Origin: Boesenbergia rotunda
Taxonomy: Eukaryota; Streptophyta; Magnoliopsida; Zingiberales; Zingiberaceae
Length of the DNA: 64,000 nucleotides
Direction: 5' to 3'
NCBI GenBank assembly: GCA_024364735.1
Contig: JAGFNQ010005258.1
Coordinates: 719,965 to 783,964 of the forward strand
Numbering within the stretch: position 1 is the first letter of the stretch; each line of letters starts with the position of its first letter. Below, one piece after another: positions 23,173 to 33,966 of the stretch. Both the position numbers and the translations under genes were made by a program. The notes beneath the pieces are model-generated. The model was given only the letters and a program-made list of their open reading frames with translations, ran no database searches and was not told the origin of the DNA.

Positions 23173-24480
23173 ATGGGGCGGAAGAGGAAGTCGTCGGAAG
23201 TTGCCTCCGTCCAGCATGGACCCTCAGGTTGGTCGCCGCCGGTGCCGGTCATAATCTTTGACATGCCGCCGGAGGTCTTTCCGACCACCGAGCAGAAGTT
23301 TAAGGACCATGTCCAACTGTACACCGGCGGCCCTGAAACCCAAGCCGCCGCCGCCGCCAGGCTCGGCTGCAGTATTCCTCCTAGAAGATCACCATATGGT
23401 CACCGTCCTAGTCCCTCACGCTGTCCTCCGCCGGCCAATGCTATTCCCGATCCCTCTCTGGCGACCGCCATCGTTCCTTTCCGGCACAATGAGGAGCGTC
23501 ATCACGCAGCATCGCCTTCTTTCGTCTCCGACGACTACGCCACCACTTCTTATGGCGCCGACGTCGCTATGGCCTCTTCTGACGCCCTTTCTCCATCGAC
23601 ATCGAGGGCGATCACAGACCTTATCAACACCCATTTCATGTCCGATGATGACCTCCACAATGTCGCCACTTCTAATGGCTTCATTCCCGATTCCTCTCTG
23701 GCGGTTAATGTTGTTCCTTTCCAACACAATCAGGAGCTCCACCTCACGCCGGAGGTCGAACACTCAAAGTCCTCTTCCTACTTCCTGATCCTCAATCAGT
23801 TGCTCCCTCCACACAGCCTCCTCCCCCCGGTGGCCAGAACACTCACAAAACTCCTACGTCTCCTGGTCCTCGCAGTCAGCTTCTCCTCTCCAGACATAAT
23901 CAGCAGCTCCGCTTCGCCGGTGCAGAACACTCAACAGTACTCTCCTACGTTCCTCCTGATCCTCACTGCCAGTTTGTTCCTTTCCAGACAATCAGCAGCT
24001 CCTCCTCGCCGGTGCCAGAACGTCGACGTACTCCCTCGTTGTTCCTTGCGCAATGAGGGCATCTACGCCGCATGCTTACCATCGGTACTTTCCGATGACT
24101 ACGCCACCGCTTCCACCCCTGTTTTTCCTATGGTTTCTAATGGCGGCGTTTCTACGGCCTTCGCTGACGCGTCAATAATGTTGGACAGCATCACCGCCCA
24201 TCTTATGTCCGATGATGAGCTTGGCCACGTTGCCGCTTCTGCCCTTATTCCATCGTCGTCTCTCTTGGACAAGGAGGCCACAGATCTTAGAGAGAACAAT
24301 GGTCTCACCGTCACCTTTCCTACCGGTGCTGCTGTTCAAGTTTCTAACGGCAACGTCTTCGCCGGCGCCTCTGCCACGAGGCCACCTTCCAACTCTAATA
24401 GCGTTGCCAATGTCGTGGAACAATTCCTTGAGGAGAACGACGACGACATAGATTGGAGTTGGATATGTAACAATTTGTAG
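23173..24480 (+). CDS. VQ-motif protein with internal repeats
   Basis: Single exon, 435 residues. VQ proteins are plant nuclear cofactors that commonly bind WRKY transcription factors. Near residues 43-52 the sequence FKDHVQLYTG fits the VQ consensus FxxxVQxhTG in its YTG form. It is preceded by VIIFDMPPEVFPTT and an N-terminal basic cluster, MGRKRK. Downstream, modules recur: SDDYAT...HFMSDDDLHNVA...IPDSSL and SDDYATA...HLMSDDELGHVA...IPSSSL. The middle (about 23760-24040) encodes Leu/Ser/Pro-rich sequence that looks like the same DNA repeat read in other frames. The C-terminus is acidic and aromatic (EENDDDIDWSWICNN). It has a TATA box and an open frame throughout. It lies inside the block flanked by the RanBPM intron duplication. 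The VQ assignment is fairly sure; expression is unknown. Confidence 0.8.
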   Translation: MGRKRKSSEVASVQHGPSGWSPPVPVIIFDMPPEVFPTTEQKFKDHVQLYTGGPETQAAAAARLGCSIPPRRSPYGHRPSPSRCPPPANAIPDPSLATAIVPFRHNEERHHAASPSFVSDDYATTSYGADVAMASSDALSPSTSRAITDLINTHFMSDDDLHNVATSNGFIPDSSLAVNVVPFQHNQELHLTPEVEHSKSSSYFLILNQLLPPHSLLPPVARTLTKLLRLLVLAVSFSSPDIISSSASPVQNTQQYSPTFLLILTASLFLSRQSAAPPRRCQNVDVLPRCSLRNEGIYAACLPSVLSDDYATASTPVFPMVSNGGVSTAFADASIMLDSITAHLMSDDELGHVAASALIPSSSLLDKEATDLRENNGLTVTFPTGAAVQVSNGNVFAGASATRPPSNSNSVANVVEQFLEENDDDIDWSWICNNL

Positions 24481-24689
24481 ATAATTTTTTTTAAAAAAAA
24501 TTACGTTGTATTTTTGGAAAGAAATGTTAGAATAAATTGGTGTTGTAATATTGCAAATTTGCAACGCTATGTTGTTGATTGTCCTTTTATCTTTGTTTTT
24601 ATATGGATCCATTTTTGTTAACCAAGTGGCAAGCCGCAAGAGCTCCTCATCGGGCCCACAACGAAAATGAATGACGTAATCAAGCAGCC

Positions 24690-25250
24690 TCCGTAGGAAG
24701 ATTGGGTTTTATTTTCGAAGAGGTTGTTCGATTTTTTTTATTTCTGATAATCTATCATCCATATCACCTCGGCTATGCCTATGTGGGCCAATCGAGTGCT
24801 CCAAGTCAACAGAGTCGCCTGATTATCCAGAGTACTCGAGAAGTAATTCCGAATCTAAATAGATTTCCGAATTCTCAAAAACAGAGATGTCAATACCTAC
24901 ATTTAATACAATTTCATTAAAAATAGATTTGTCTCTTCTTATAGTATTTTGAGATTATAACGATAAATTATTTCCAGGATATAATAGGGAGACAATGATC
25001 GCAACCTAACATAAGTTGTTCATGGCTAACTAAAGAAGTACCAATCGCCAATTAACAACAATAAAATTTTGTTCCGACAGATCCACACACAGTCACCTTA
25101 AGTTTAGTGCATTCTTGGTCATAAATTTACACTCATATAAGTTCACATGTGAGAGAAAGTATCTCCTCCTATATTTATTCACAATAACTTGAAATTTCTA
25201 TTGTGGGTTAAAGGTTGAGTCTTCTCCTTCCTTTTCTGCCTCTTCCTAAT
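24690..25250 (-). mobile_element. Degenerate family-A LTR relic
   Basis: Resembles the solo LTRs at 946-1819 and 44890-45464: 'AATACAATTTCATTAAAAATAGATTTGTC...' followed by a 'CACATGTGAGAGAAAG...CACAATAACTTGAAATTTC' block. Ends and target duplication could not be fixed. Confidence 0.5.
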
Positions 25251-25259
25251 TCGTTGTGC

Positions 25260-26400
25260 GTATAAATATGAAATCATTTGTTACCTCTCGAGCTATTTTT
25301 TTAATCAAGAATTGTTCTTTTGTTGATAGAAGTAAAGTTGGTTCGGTATAATTTATTGGTATCGAAACCTGATATGTATATCATGCCTAAACTTTGTATA
25401 TCGATTTCAGTATAGTATAAACTTTATACTGTTTACACTTAAATTTTGATATCAGTATTTATCGAATACTGAACTATTAAATTGCATATTGATAGTTTAC
25501 TAACATTTTTCGATATAATATAATACTATATCATAGAAAGTATATCGAATTTTTGTCAATACGTATATGGATATACTGAAATTTTTAATATTTTCTCAAC
25601 TCTAGGGAGAAATTGTATCGCGGCCATCGAGACCCGCCCACAAATGTCGTCCCACACGATCGGTAACGCATAGACCCATAATCAACCAGCTACCGACGAC
25701 AACCATGACTGTAGATGAAGCGATGCCAAGAAGATTGTCCAAATACTCTTTTTCGCCTGCAAAAGTATAAGAACGAGTCCTTTTTTTCTTCTCCTCCTCC
25801 GCCATCGGCGGTCCATCCCAAATCCACTGAGGTCCATGATGCTGCTTTGACTTCCGACGTTTCTACCCCGCTTCTTTCCCTCATTTTGGGAGGGCATCAA
25901 ATTAAGAGATGGAAGGTGATTTTAATTATGGCCGACGGCCTCAACCAGTTCTCAATCCATTAGTGTGTCAGAAAGACTGAAAAACTCATTAAGAAACAAA
26001 TTTTTTAAGTGTAAAACATCCCTAGAATTTTTCATGAGAAGCATGAATGAAGGGAGATCTAAAATGTGCATTCTAATCATTTGCAGCCTTCTATGCTATA
26101 CCATTGCCAACAGGCACCAACTTAGTCCGTTGACCAACAGCAGAAAGCAGGACACCTACTTGAGTATAATTTTTCGCTTGTTCCCCTATAATCAATTTAA
26201 ATGGAAACAAATTTAAGCATGCTTTCCTAGCTGGTATACTTAACTCTAAAATCTATAAAGAAAAAGCTTTACACATTCGAGATCAATAGAGCGCTCAAAG
26301 ATTGTGTATTGGCTCTGTTTGGAGCTTCTGAAATCTATCAATACCATCTCTTTTAGCATTTACACACAAAATTACATGTCCAAAAAAGAAAGCAAAGCAA
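25260..26400. other. Unassigned region
   Basis: 25330-25600 is rich in GGTATCGATAT/TATACTG-type self-complementary motifs, perhaps another low-complexity MITE. Short open stretches at 25600-25960 on both strands resemble no family I know. The remaining exons of the RBBP5-like gene were sought here on the minus strand and not found. Confidence 0.4.
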
Positions 26401-26409
26401 TGAGCGCAC

Positions 26410-26686
26410 CTGCAAGAAGAGTTCCTCGGCGATTGAAGGAGATACATTTCATGTTCCCATGCTGCAAATACTCCTCGATCACTTCCGGGAAATCCCCCTG
26501 CAACGGATCTTCACCCGACCAAATCACCCAAGAGAACGAACAAAAAAAAAAAATCAGTTCTTTCCGCTTAAAAGCACAACCTAGAAAAAAAGGGCAGGAG
26601 CAAAGAACAAAAAAGAAACTTTTATGCCCAAAGAAAACCCAGATGGGGAAAACGAACAGAAACCCACCGATTATTGGGGCATTCAT
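26410..26686 (-). pseudogene. RBBP5/Swd1-like 5' fragment (exons 1-2)
   Basis: RBBP5 is a WD-repeat subunit of the COMPASS histone H3K4 methyltransferase complex. Exon 1 (26668-26686) encodes MNAPII and ends at a GT donor in phase 1. Exon 2 (26410-26508) encodes DPLQGDFPEVIEEYLQHG then NMKCISFNRRGTLLA and ends at a GT donor. Together they give the expected plant N-terminus MNAPIIDPLQGDFPEVIEEY in correct splice phase. No exon encoding the following WD repeats (usually GCSDGxxVIWDF) is found in the next kilobases on the minus strand, so this looks like a captured or truncated 5' gene fragment. A plus-strand ORF over it is a shadow. A distant continuation beyond large insertions cannot be excluded. 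Confidence 0.72.
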
Positions 26687-27409
26687 CGTGTTTGGCTTCC
26701 TCGGCGAGGAGAGAAACAAAATCGCTGCAGGCAGCAACGCAGGGCTGAAGGCAGAGATCGAGAAACTCCGCCAAGAGTAAGCCCTTCCAGGAGTGATGGC
26801 CTTGCCGACGAACCCTAAGGCTCCTCCGTTCGCCGGAGTCGTGCAAAAAACCCTACCAACCTCCGCTGGCCTTCGGCTACTTGGGGCGATTATTTACCAA
26901 ATTCCACAGAAATTTAATCACAAATTTAACTCCGAATCTGTTCCTTCGCCGCGATCGGTAGATAAATTCGTGGATAGTGGCAGCAAATCCGCTCATCCTG
27001 GCGGTCCACCTGGACGTGCTAGTTCTGGGATATAGATCTCTTTTGGCAGATTTTATGGCAATTTAACCCAAAAACGCCATGTTTCATCAAAACACACACA
27101 TGCTTTGTTGAACGCTCTCCGAATATTTTAATCTCATTATATATTTCATTTATCCCTTTGAAATCCTACTCGTCCTGCGATGCACGAAAATTTTACACAA
27201 TTCAAATAACATATTTAATAATATATATATATATATATTAATTTTTATTATTAAATAAAAAATTAAAATGAAAAATAATTTTATTTCATCATGAATTTAT
27301 GTCAATATAAGATATAGTATTATTTTTCATAATATAATATATTAATGATGATCATAAGTTTTATAAGGGTAGTGGATGTAGATGCGATCTAAAATTTAGT
27401 TTGCTTTGA

Positions 27410-27607
27410 TAGGGGTGTGTCAGGTCTATGCTATAGTGCAACACACAGACGACATATGAAAACCCTAGTAGCAAGCTACTGTAATGGGTCATCTCCCATA
27501 TAAAAATTAATTTAATATCAAAGTGGATCAATGACCCACATATCAGATATTAAACTGATAAGAACAGATACTATACTTGATCTTAGCCAAAAGGCCGAGA
27601 AAGGTAT
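27410..27607 (-). ncRNA. U2 snRNA-like copy, probably a pseudogene
   Basis: U2 snRNA pairs with the intron branch point. Read on minus from 27607, ATACCTTTCTCGGCCTTTTG matches the canonical U2 5' end, and the similarity continues about 198 bp to ...ACACACCCCTA, the normal U2 length. An Sm-like AATTTTTAT and the 3' stem-loops are recognisable. Deviations are concentrated as C-to-T and G-to-A changes in stems usually GC-rich in plants. The branch-pairing element GUAGUA reads ATAGTA. No plant USE (RTCCCACATCG) or properly spaced TATA was seen in the next 100 bp upstream on that strand. It is therefore likely a decayed copy. Confidence 0.82.
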
Positions 27608-27619
27608 GAGTTGCTTTAT

Positions 27620-28735
27620 CGTTCTTTATCCATTTTCTTTTAAATTTGTATTTTTAATTATAAATTTTTTATTTAGAAAATTTATATTCAGTTTAGGCGG
27701 GAATCTTAAGCTCCCTGTGAATGCTACGTCTGCATGCAAAACTGTGTTTTATAGATATTAACTAGTATAATCTTACACAATTCAAATAATATGTTTAGTG
27801 ATAATATATATATAAGTCAATTTTTATTATTAAATGAAAAATTAAAATGAATAGTAAATTTATTACATCATGTATATATTCATGTCAATATAATAAAATA
27901 TATTACTTTTTTACTCTGAGCGACCGAGGTGACTATGAGACCTAATCTCCTCAGCTTTTCTATTGGTTCATAATTTCTCTTGAGAAAGTCTTCGTGAATG
28001 ATCATCAATTCTTCAGCAACCTGCACACATGAATTTTATTATTGGATGCTCAATGAACTTTAATGTCAAGTATCAACTGTCATGACTACCTAAACTGAAT
28101 TGTGATGTAATTTAAAATCTTAATTCAAAAATTCAAATATACAACTCTTAATTAACTCTTAAAAAAATCAAATCAAATCAAATAAATCTCAAATTTTAAT
28201 TCAACTTTAATCGAAAATTCAAAGTTAAAATTTTAACTCAAAATCTCAAATATAAAACTCTTAATTAACTCTTAACAATTAAAATCTAATTGATTAAATC
28301 TTAAATTTTAATTAATAATTCAACTTAACATTAAAATCTTCAAAATTTATTAATGTAAAAATTCATGAACTAATTTTAATTAAACACCTCTAACTATGAA
28401 ACTAAATAAAATTCTATAAAATGGAACAATCAACTTAATAATAACAAATATGTCAAAGTGAGTTGAGACATTCGTGGGTTCATACGATTTGTATTAAATT
28501 GAGAATTTGATATTTTTTTAGAAATAAAATTAAAATGCTTTGACTTAATTAGCACATGTTTAACTATCATTCTCATGCATCTGCTTATCCTTTTTATTTA
28601 TAGATATATGTCATGTTATTCATGCTAGTTTATTTTCTGCTTAATCTAAAATGGCTAGACAGGAAAAAGATTATTTGATATTTGCCTCACATAGTACCAG
28701 GATAGGACGAGATGATAGTACATTAGGGAAACTTG
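27620..28735. other. AT-rich spacer
   Basis: No gene was seen. The last 30 bp (about 28705-28733, 'GAGATGATAGTAC.TTAGGGAA') resemble 34060-34087 on the other side of the Copia cluster. Confidence 0.5.
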
Positions 28736-30049
28736 TGTAGGATCGAGATTGAGCGATAGAGGGGGGTGAATATCGCTTAACAAAATTTCTAATTTTAAAA
28801 CTTAATGACGATATAGTACACAACGAAACTTAAGGTTAGAGTAAGCGTCGGAGTTAGAGAGGGATAGGAAGCAGCGGAAAATAAAACACAGCACGATCGC
28901 TAACTCAGGTGGATTTTACTTGCTTCGGAGTCTTAACCGGCTCCCACTATAAGGCCTATGATCCTTGATCATTTACTTTGAGCAATACTAATAATCGTAA
29001 GAATATTACAAATTACAGAACTGAAATGTGCAATAAAAGAAAAATAATTATACCGACTCCTGAAATGAAAGGAAGATCTTCATTCGGAGAGTAAGACAAC
29101 GTTTCAACGTTTATTGGAACTTCGGTCACGGTGCACACAAAAGAAGAAACTGATTGTAGTCTTAGAATTATTGTCATGAACTGCTGCACTAGACTCCTTT
29201 TTATAGTACTTACTCAGACGCCTGAATGGCCTCTCAGGCGCCCTCACTGCAGCGTACCGGGCGGAAACTCTATCCGCTGTTCGATCAAATTTTATCCTGG
29301 CTAGACGCCTGAGCCCTTTTCAGGTGCCTACGTGCCGACGTGAATCCTCCACTCAGCACTCGCCATGTAAGTCAGACCGTTGCGCTAGCTCAGCCACCTG
29401 CTGCCAACTCTTAGGCGCCTGAGTCCCATTCAGGCACCCTAGCGAACTACATTCTCTTTTTAGCTGCAACAAGGGTCAGTTCCAAACATACAATAATAAA
29501 ATATAGAATTAAGACATGTATGAATTACACCTAGTACTGTCTTGGTCGTGACTTTTAGGTTTCATTCAAAACCCTAGGTCGGATTGACGCCTACTGTTCC
29601 CTCCCCGAGGAGCACGTCCTCATCTACTCCTCTTGGAGAGATTACCTGTTGCCACCCGGAACCTCCTTTTAGACTTTTATTCGGCCTCCGAGAACCCGAA
29701 ATTCGGCGACGTTCGACCTCGACCCGTCTCGACTCCTGTCCGTGATCCCCACTCGGCAAAGTCTTCTGCTCGGTCCCCCGGACCAAGTCTTCGTGCTCGA
29801 CTTCACTCGCCAAGCCTTCTTTACCCGATCCCCGACCAGGACTTCGTGCTCTACTTCACTTGCCAAGTCTTCGTTGCCTGATCCCCAACCAGGACTTCGT
29901 GCTCAACCCTGCAGGTCAAGACTTCTTGCCTAGCTTACCTAGGACTTTTCTGCAATCTCAACAACTTCATCAGTACATCATACCAGCTTAACTTGAACCC
30001 TTTGTCACTTATCAAAACATGGTTTGATCTGGTGCTTCCAACACTAACA
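28736..30049 (-). mobile_element. 3' LTR of a SIRE-type Copia element
   Basis: On minus it runs TGTTAGTGTTGG...GATCCTACA. Immediately next to its 5' end is a polypurine tract (AAAAAGGGGGAGAT on minus, 30050-30063), so it is a 3' LTR still joined to internal sequence. It shares the 'TTCACCCCCCTCTA' end with the LTR at 2400-3928. Region 29215-29450 repeats AGGCGCCTGA...TCAGGCGCC-type palindromes. At 29750-29940 'GTCCGGGGACC/GACCAGGACTTCG'-type repeats occur. Confidence 0.85.
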
Positions 30050-31735
30050 ATCTCCCCCTTTTTGATTATGATAACCCAGTTCAAAGTTCCTAAACAAGTT
30101 TTAACAGGGAAATAAAATTACTTTTTAGTTCTCTCCCTTAATCAGTTATCTCCCCCTAGATCATTTAACATTTGTGATTATAGATAAGATAGACTTTATC
30201 TTTTTCAAATATGATTAAAAAAAGTTTAGAGACTAAGTTAAATTTTCTTTTGAAAAAAATTGTAAAAATACTTAGTTTACTTCAGCTTTTTGAAAAAATA
30301 CTTTTAAAAATTTTGCTTACTTTTTGAAAAGCTTAAGTACTAAAACATTCTTTTCGAAAAAGTTAAGTGCTTTTCAAAAACTAAGAAGAGAGACTAAGTA
30401 GTTTTTCAAAATGTTGAGTCATTTTAAAAATAGGTTTTAAGTATTTGAAAAAGCTTAGTTTTCAAAAACACAAAAAAAAACTTAGTTTTCGAAAACACTA
30501 AAAGCTTAATTTTCGAAGAGAAATTTTCGAAAAGAGAAAAGACTGGTATAAAAGCACTCTTTTCTTTGAACTCTTTTCCTTTCTCTCCCCATTTGTCATA
30601 TATCAAAATCATGCATGTAATATGAGGGTAAGAATGAAAAATAATAGTTAAGTGTATCAAAGCGAGTAATTTCAAGCAATACAATAAGTCTAAGTAAATT
30701 GTCCAAGTCTAGACTAAATGTTATAAGTCAAGTCTAGACACCTTTATTTTGAGTCCAAGTATGAAAGAAAAATTTTGAAAATAATTTTAAATATTCAAAA
30801 AATAAAATCAATTCCTTTTAGGCACCTATTTAACCTTTTAGCTACTTGCTGACTGTAATAAACAGTAGTTTTCACTTATGTTAGTTAAGTCAAGTGTATT
30901 TCATAAATCAGTTCAGTTAGCTAGAATACTTGACTTGATTAATTTGAATTGCATTTATAATGCCCTCAACTTGTGTCGATGCACTGATTTTGAAGGATTT
31001 AAGTCTAGGGCAACAGTCATAAGCATCTCAACCCAGTTTAGATTGTCAATCAAGTTAACCCTAATATGCTTGTGAGATGCTGACTTCTAAATCTATGGAG
31101 CATACATATTAGGGTTAAGCCTATGCTAAGTCGAAGAAAGACCCTAATTTTGAAGGGGATAGTTTTAAAGTCAAAGTAACACTAAGTATTGAAAAATGCA
31201 ATAAATTTTGAAAATAAAGTTTTAAAATTTGAAATAAAGTTTTTGAAATCATTTTTAAAATACTTAGAATCTTAAAGAATTTTGACGTTCAAAATCAAAT
31301 CAAGATCAAGCATTTGAAGTCCTACTCTACTAAGTACATTCTAAGCTGCCTTCTCAATGAATTGAACTCAGACTCAGGTAGGAGTTTAGTAAAAATGTCT
31401 GCTATGTTAGATTTGAACTTTATATGTTGAAGGATAATTTTACCCCTAGCTATGTGGTCCCTAACAAAGTGATGTTTTACTTCTATATGTTTAGTCCTAG
31501 AATTGTGGATTAGATTTTTAGTAAGATTTATAGAACTGATATTATCAATAAAGACCTTAGTTTAAGTATAATCTAGGTTAAAATCCTTAAGGGTATGCAT
31601 CATCTATAAGAGTTGAGCTACACATTCCCCTAAGACAACATACTCTGCTTTAGTTGTAGATAAGACAACACAATGTTGCTTTCTATTGCACCAATTAACT
31701 AGACTCTGACCCAGCAATTGACAGCTCCCACTAGA
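30050..31735 (-). pseudogene. Copia internal region with RNase H remnant
   Basis: 31325-31735 on minus encodes the end of Copia polymerase: CQLLGQSLVNWCNRKQHCVV, LSTTKAEYVVLGECVAQLL, an in-frame stop, then TKVFIDNISSINLTKNL, IHNSRTKHIEVKHHFVRDHI and SNIADIFTKLLPE. These are the RNase H and integration-linked tail blocks typical of Copia. Two stops show it is dead. 30064-31320 is non-coding spacer leading to the polypurine tract. The gag, protease, integrase and most RT sequence are missing: 31736 joins directly to a different LTR. Confidence 0.85.
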
Positions 31736-31846
31736 GAATATACGCAGCGGAAAATAACAGAACAAACGCGAACACAGATTGGTTTTACTTGGTTCGGAGT
31801 CGCGGTCGGCTCCTACTCCAAGGCCCACGGTCCTTGACCGTTTACT

Positions 31847-32341
31847 TAGGAGTGTCAATTCGGGTGGGTCGGGTCAGATTCGGGTCGGGTTGGGAAAAAA
31901 AAACTTTTTAACTCCCAACCCGAACCCGACCCGAACCCGATTTCAACCCGAAACCCCTAAACCCGAACCCGAACCCGAACCCGACCAACCCGACCCGACC
32001 CGAATAACCCGAAAAAACCGATTCAAAACGTCTTTTTTCGCCATTTTCCCTATAATTCTTCACTTTTATCTCAATACTTCATCATGATCATACTATATTG
32101 ATATTAATATACATAAAAATATCTTAATTTTCAAAATAAAATTTGATTTAACCCCAAAAAATCCACAAAATATTAAATTTCGGGTCAACCCGAACCCGAC
32201 CCGAACCCAACCCGAAATTTTTACAACCCGAACCCCCCAACCCGAACCCGACCCGAACCCGAAAATTTTCAACCCGAACCCGATTTTTTTCGGGTCGATT
32301 CGGGTTGGGTCGTCGGGTCGTGTTGATTTTTGACACCTTTA
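31847..32341. mobile_element. hAT-like MITE, CGGGTCGGGT-rich core
   Basis: A perfect 8-bp duplication CGTTTACT flanks it (31839-31846 and 32342-32349). The ends TAGGAGTGTCAA and TTGACACCTTTA are imperfect inverted repeats. Both arms are runs of CCCGAACCCGACC-type units that are mutually complementary. It is nested in an LTR whose sequence is continuous across the duplication. Confidence 0.92.
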
Positions 32342-33347
32342 CGTTTACTTTGGGCAATTCTATAGTCGTTAAAAGAGTTTTACAAATTGAGTACAGAAAT
32401 AGAACTGAATGTTAAACTTGCAACACTTTTCGTTACCGACGCCCGAGGTGGATCGAATTTCGGAGCAAAGGGTCGTCGTCGGCGCTGGAATCTGGAAGTC
32501 GAAGCTTGTCGGAGCGTAGCGCTTGAACGAAAGTGCTTGGAACATTGTGAATGATGTTCTTCGAAGCCTTGGGGGTGAACCCCCTTTTATAGCACCCATG
32601 GGGGAGCCTGTGTTGATGGGGGCGCCTACACGTGGCCTTCCCTGCGCGATCTCTTATCCGCAGGCTCGGTCAGCGCTTATCCATCTTCACTGGGGCGCCT
32701 GAGTTGATGGGGGCGCCCGTATGGTCCCGGGCGCCTGAGCTGAGTACGTCCAGAGGCTTCGTGACAGTTTTGCTTCGCTTGCTTTGTTTTAGCCTTCAAC
32801 TGGGGCGCCCGTATCCATACGAGCGCGTAGCCCCAGTGGGGCGCCTCACTCCTTTGAGGCGTCTGAGCTGCAGAAACACATTCCTTCGTTCCCTGCAATC
32901 AAGGTTAGTTCCAAAACACAAGAAGCAAATATGTTAGCCATTATTTACAGCCTAAGGTGTCTTGATTCTGATTTTGGGTCTCCCAAATGGAACCCTAGGT
33001 CGAACCGACGCCTACTGTTCCCTTGCACGGAGAACACGTCCTCACCTACTCCTCTCAGGAGAGTTTACCTTTTTGCCAACCGGCTCCTCCAATTGGACTT
33101 TTGCCCAATCCACCTGACCAGGTCTTCGTGCCCAGTCCGCGACCAGGACTTCTTTCCCAACTTCCGGTCAGGTCTTCGGTGCCCAGCCCTTTGCCAGGAC
33201 TTCTTGCCCAGTCCTCGACCAGGACTTCTTTGCCCAAATTCCGGTCAGGTCTTCTTGCCCAGTCCTTGACCAGGACTTCTTGCCCAGCCCTTTGCCAGGA
33301 CTTCTTGCCTAATGTACCTAGAACTTTTTCTGCACACTTAGTAAGTA

Positions 33348-33892
33348 TGTTAGATCATAATAATGATAAACTTAGGTTTTCTCCTAACCACATGAATTCT
33401 AGAAACAAAATAAGAATTCGAAAGAGAAAACACAAGACATATAAATACAGATCTATTGTTTCATCGAATCATGACATAACAAAATATAAGATATAAACTG
33501 AATGACAAGGAACCTGATTGAAGAGCCATCGTCCTTGTCGTAGCGTCGTCGGCTTGATCCCTGTGGAAGAAGATGTAGCGGAAGGAAGAAGGAGGATCTT
33601 CCAACAGGCTTAGGTTTGACGGCGCCGTAAAGTTTCTTGTCAATGGGGAACAAGAAACTAGGTCATAAAGATCACCTAAACCCTTGGGGACCTCCCCTTT
33701 ATATAGCAATTCAATCTGTTATCAACCCATAGATAATAACAGATTGGTCTAAAGGGTTCTATACATTGAACCCGCATCCAATAATCCGAAACCCAATAAA
33801 CATAAGTTAGATCATTTTAAGGGCTCAGATTGTATTTACTTGTGTAACTTACAAATAAGCCCACCTAATAGAGATAATAATAATATCCAACA
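33348..33892 (-). mobile_element. Nested solo LTR, Copia-like
   Basis: On minus it runs TGTTGGATATTATTATTATC...ATGATCTAACA. It has a TATATAAAGG promoter-like site and a leader. The flanking 5-mers AAGTA and AATAA match 4 of 5. It interrupts the host LTR, whose relative at 28736-30049 lacks it. Confidence 0.72.
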
Positions 33893-33966
33893 AATAACAC
33901 CTTAACTTCTGAACCCTTTGCCATTATCAAAACTCAGGTTTGACTTAGGTGCTTCCTGCACCAACA

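Larger units (their letters stand above)
31736..33966 (-). mobile_element. SIRE-type LTR with two nested insertions
   Basis: On minus it begins TGTTGGTGCAGGAAGCACC at 33966 and is related to the LTR at 28736-30049. Its 3' end is truncated at the junction near 31736. A hAT-like MITE (31847-32341) and a smaller solo LTR (33348-33892) are inserted, leaving about 1.2 kb of LTR. 32600-32875 holds GGGGCGCCTGAG-type repeats, and 33110-33310 an array of 'CAGGACTTCTTGCCCAGTCC'-type hairpin-forming units. Confidence 0.8.

Noticed and set aside
26304..26818. 158-codon plus-strand ORF
   Set aside because: It lies antisense to the RBBP5-like exons and their leader and has low-complexity Lys/Gln-rich sequence with no domain.
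31847..32341. CCCGAACCCG repeats as an interstitial telomere
   Set aside because: The units are not TTTAGGG, and the tract is bounded by inverted repeats with an 8-bp target duplication, so it is a MITE.
28736..33966. A single Copia element with paired LTRs
   Set aside because: The LTRs are clearly diverged, the upstream LTR lacks its 3' end and primer-binding site, and only an RNase H tail lies between, so two elements or a large deletion are more likely.
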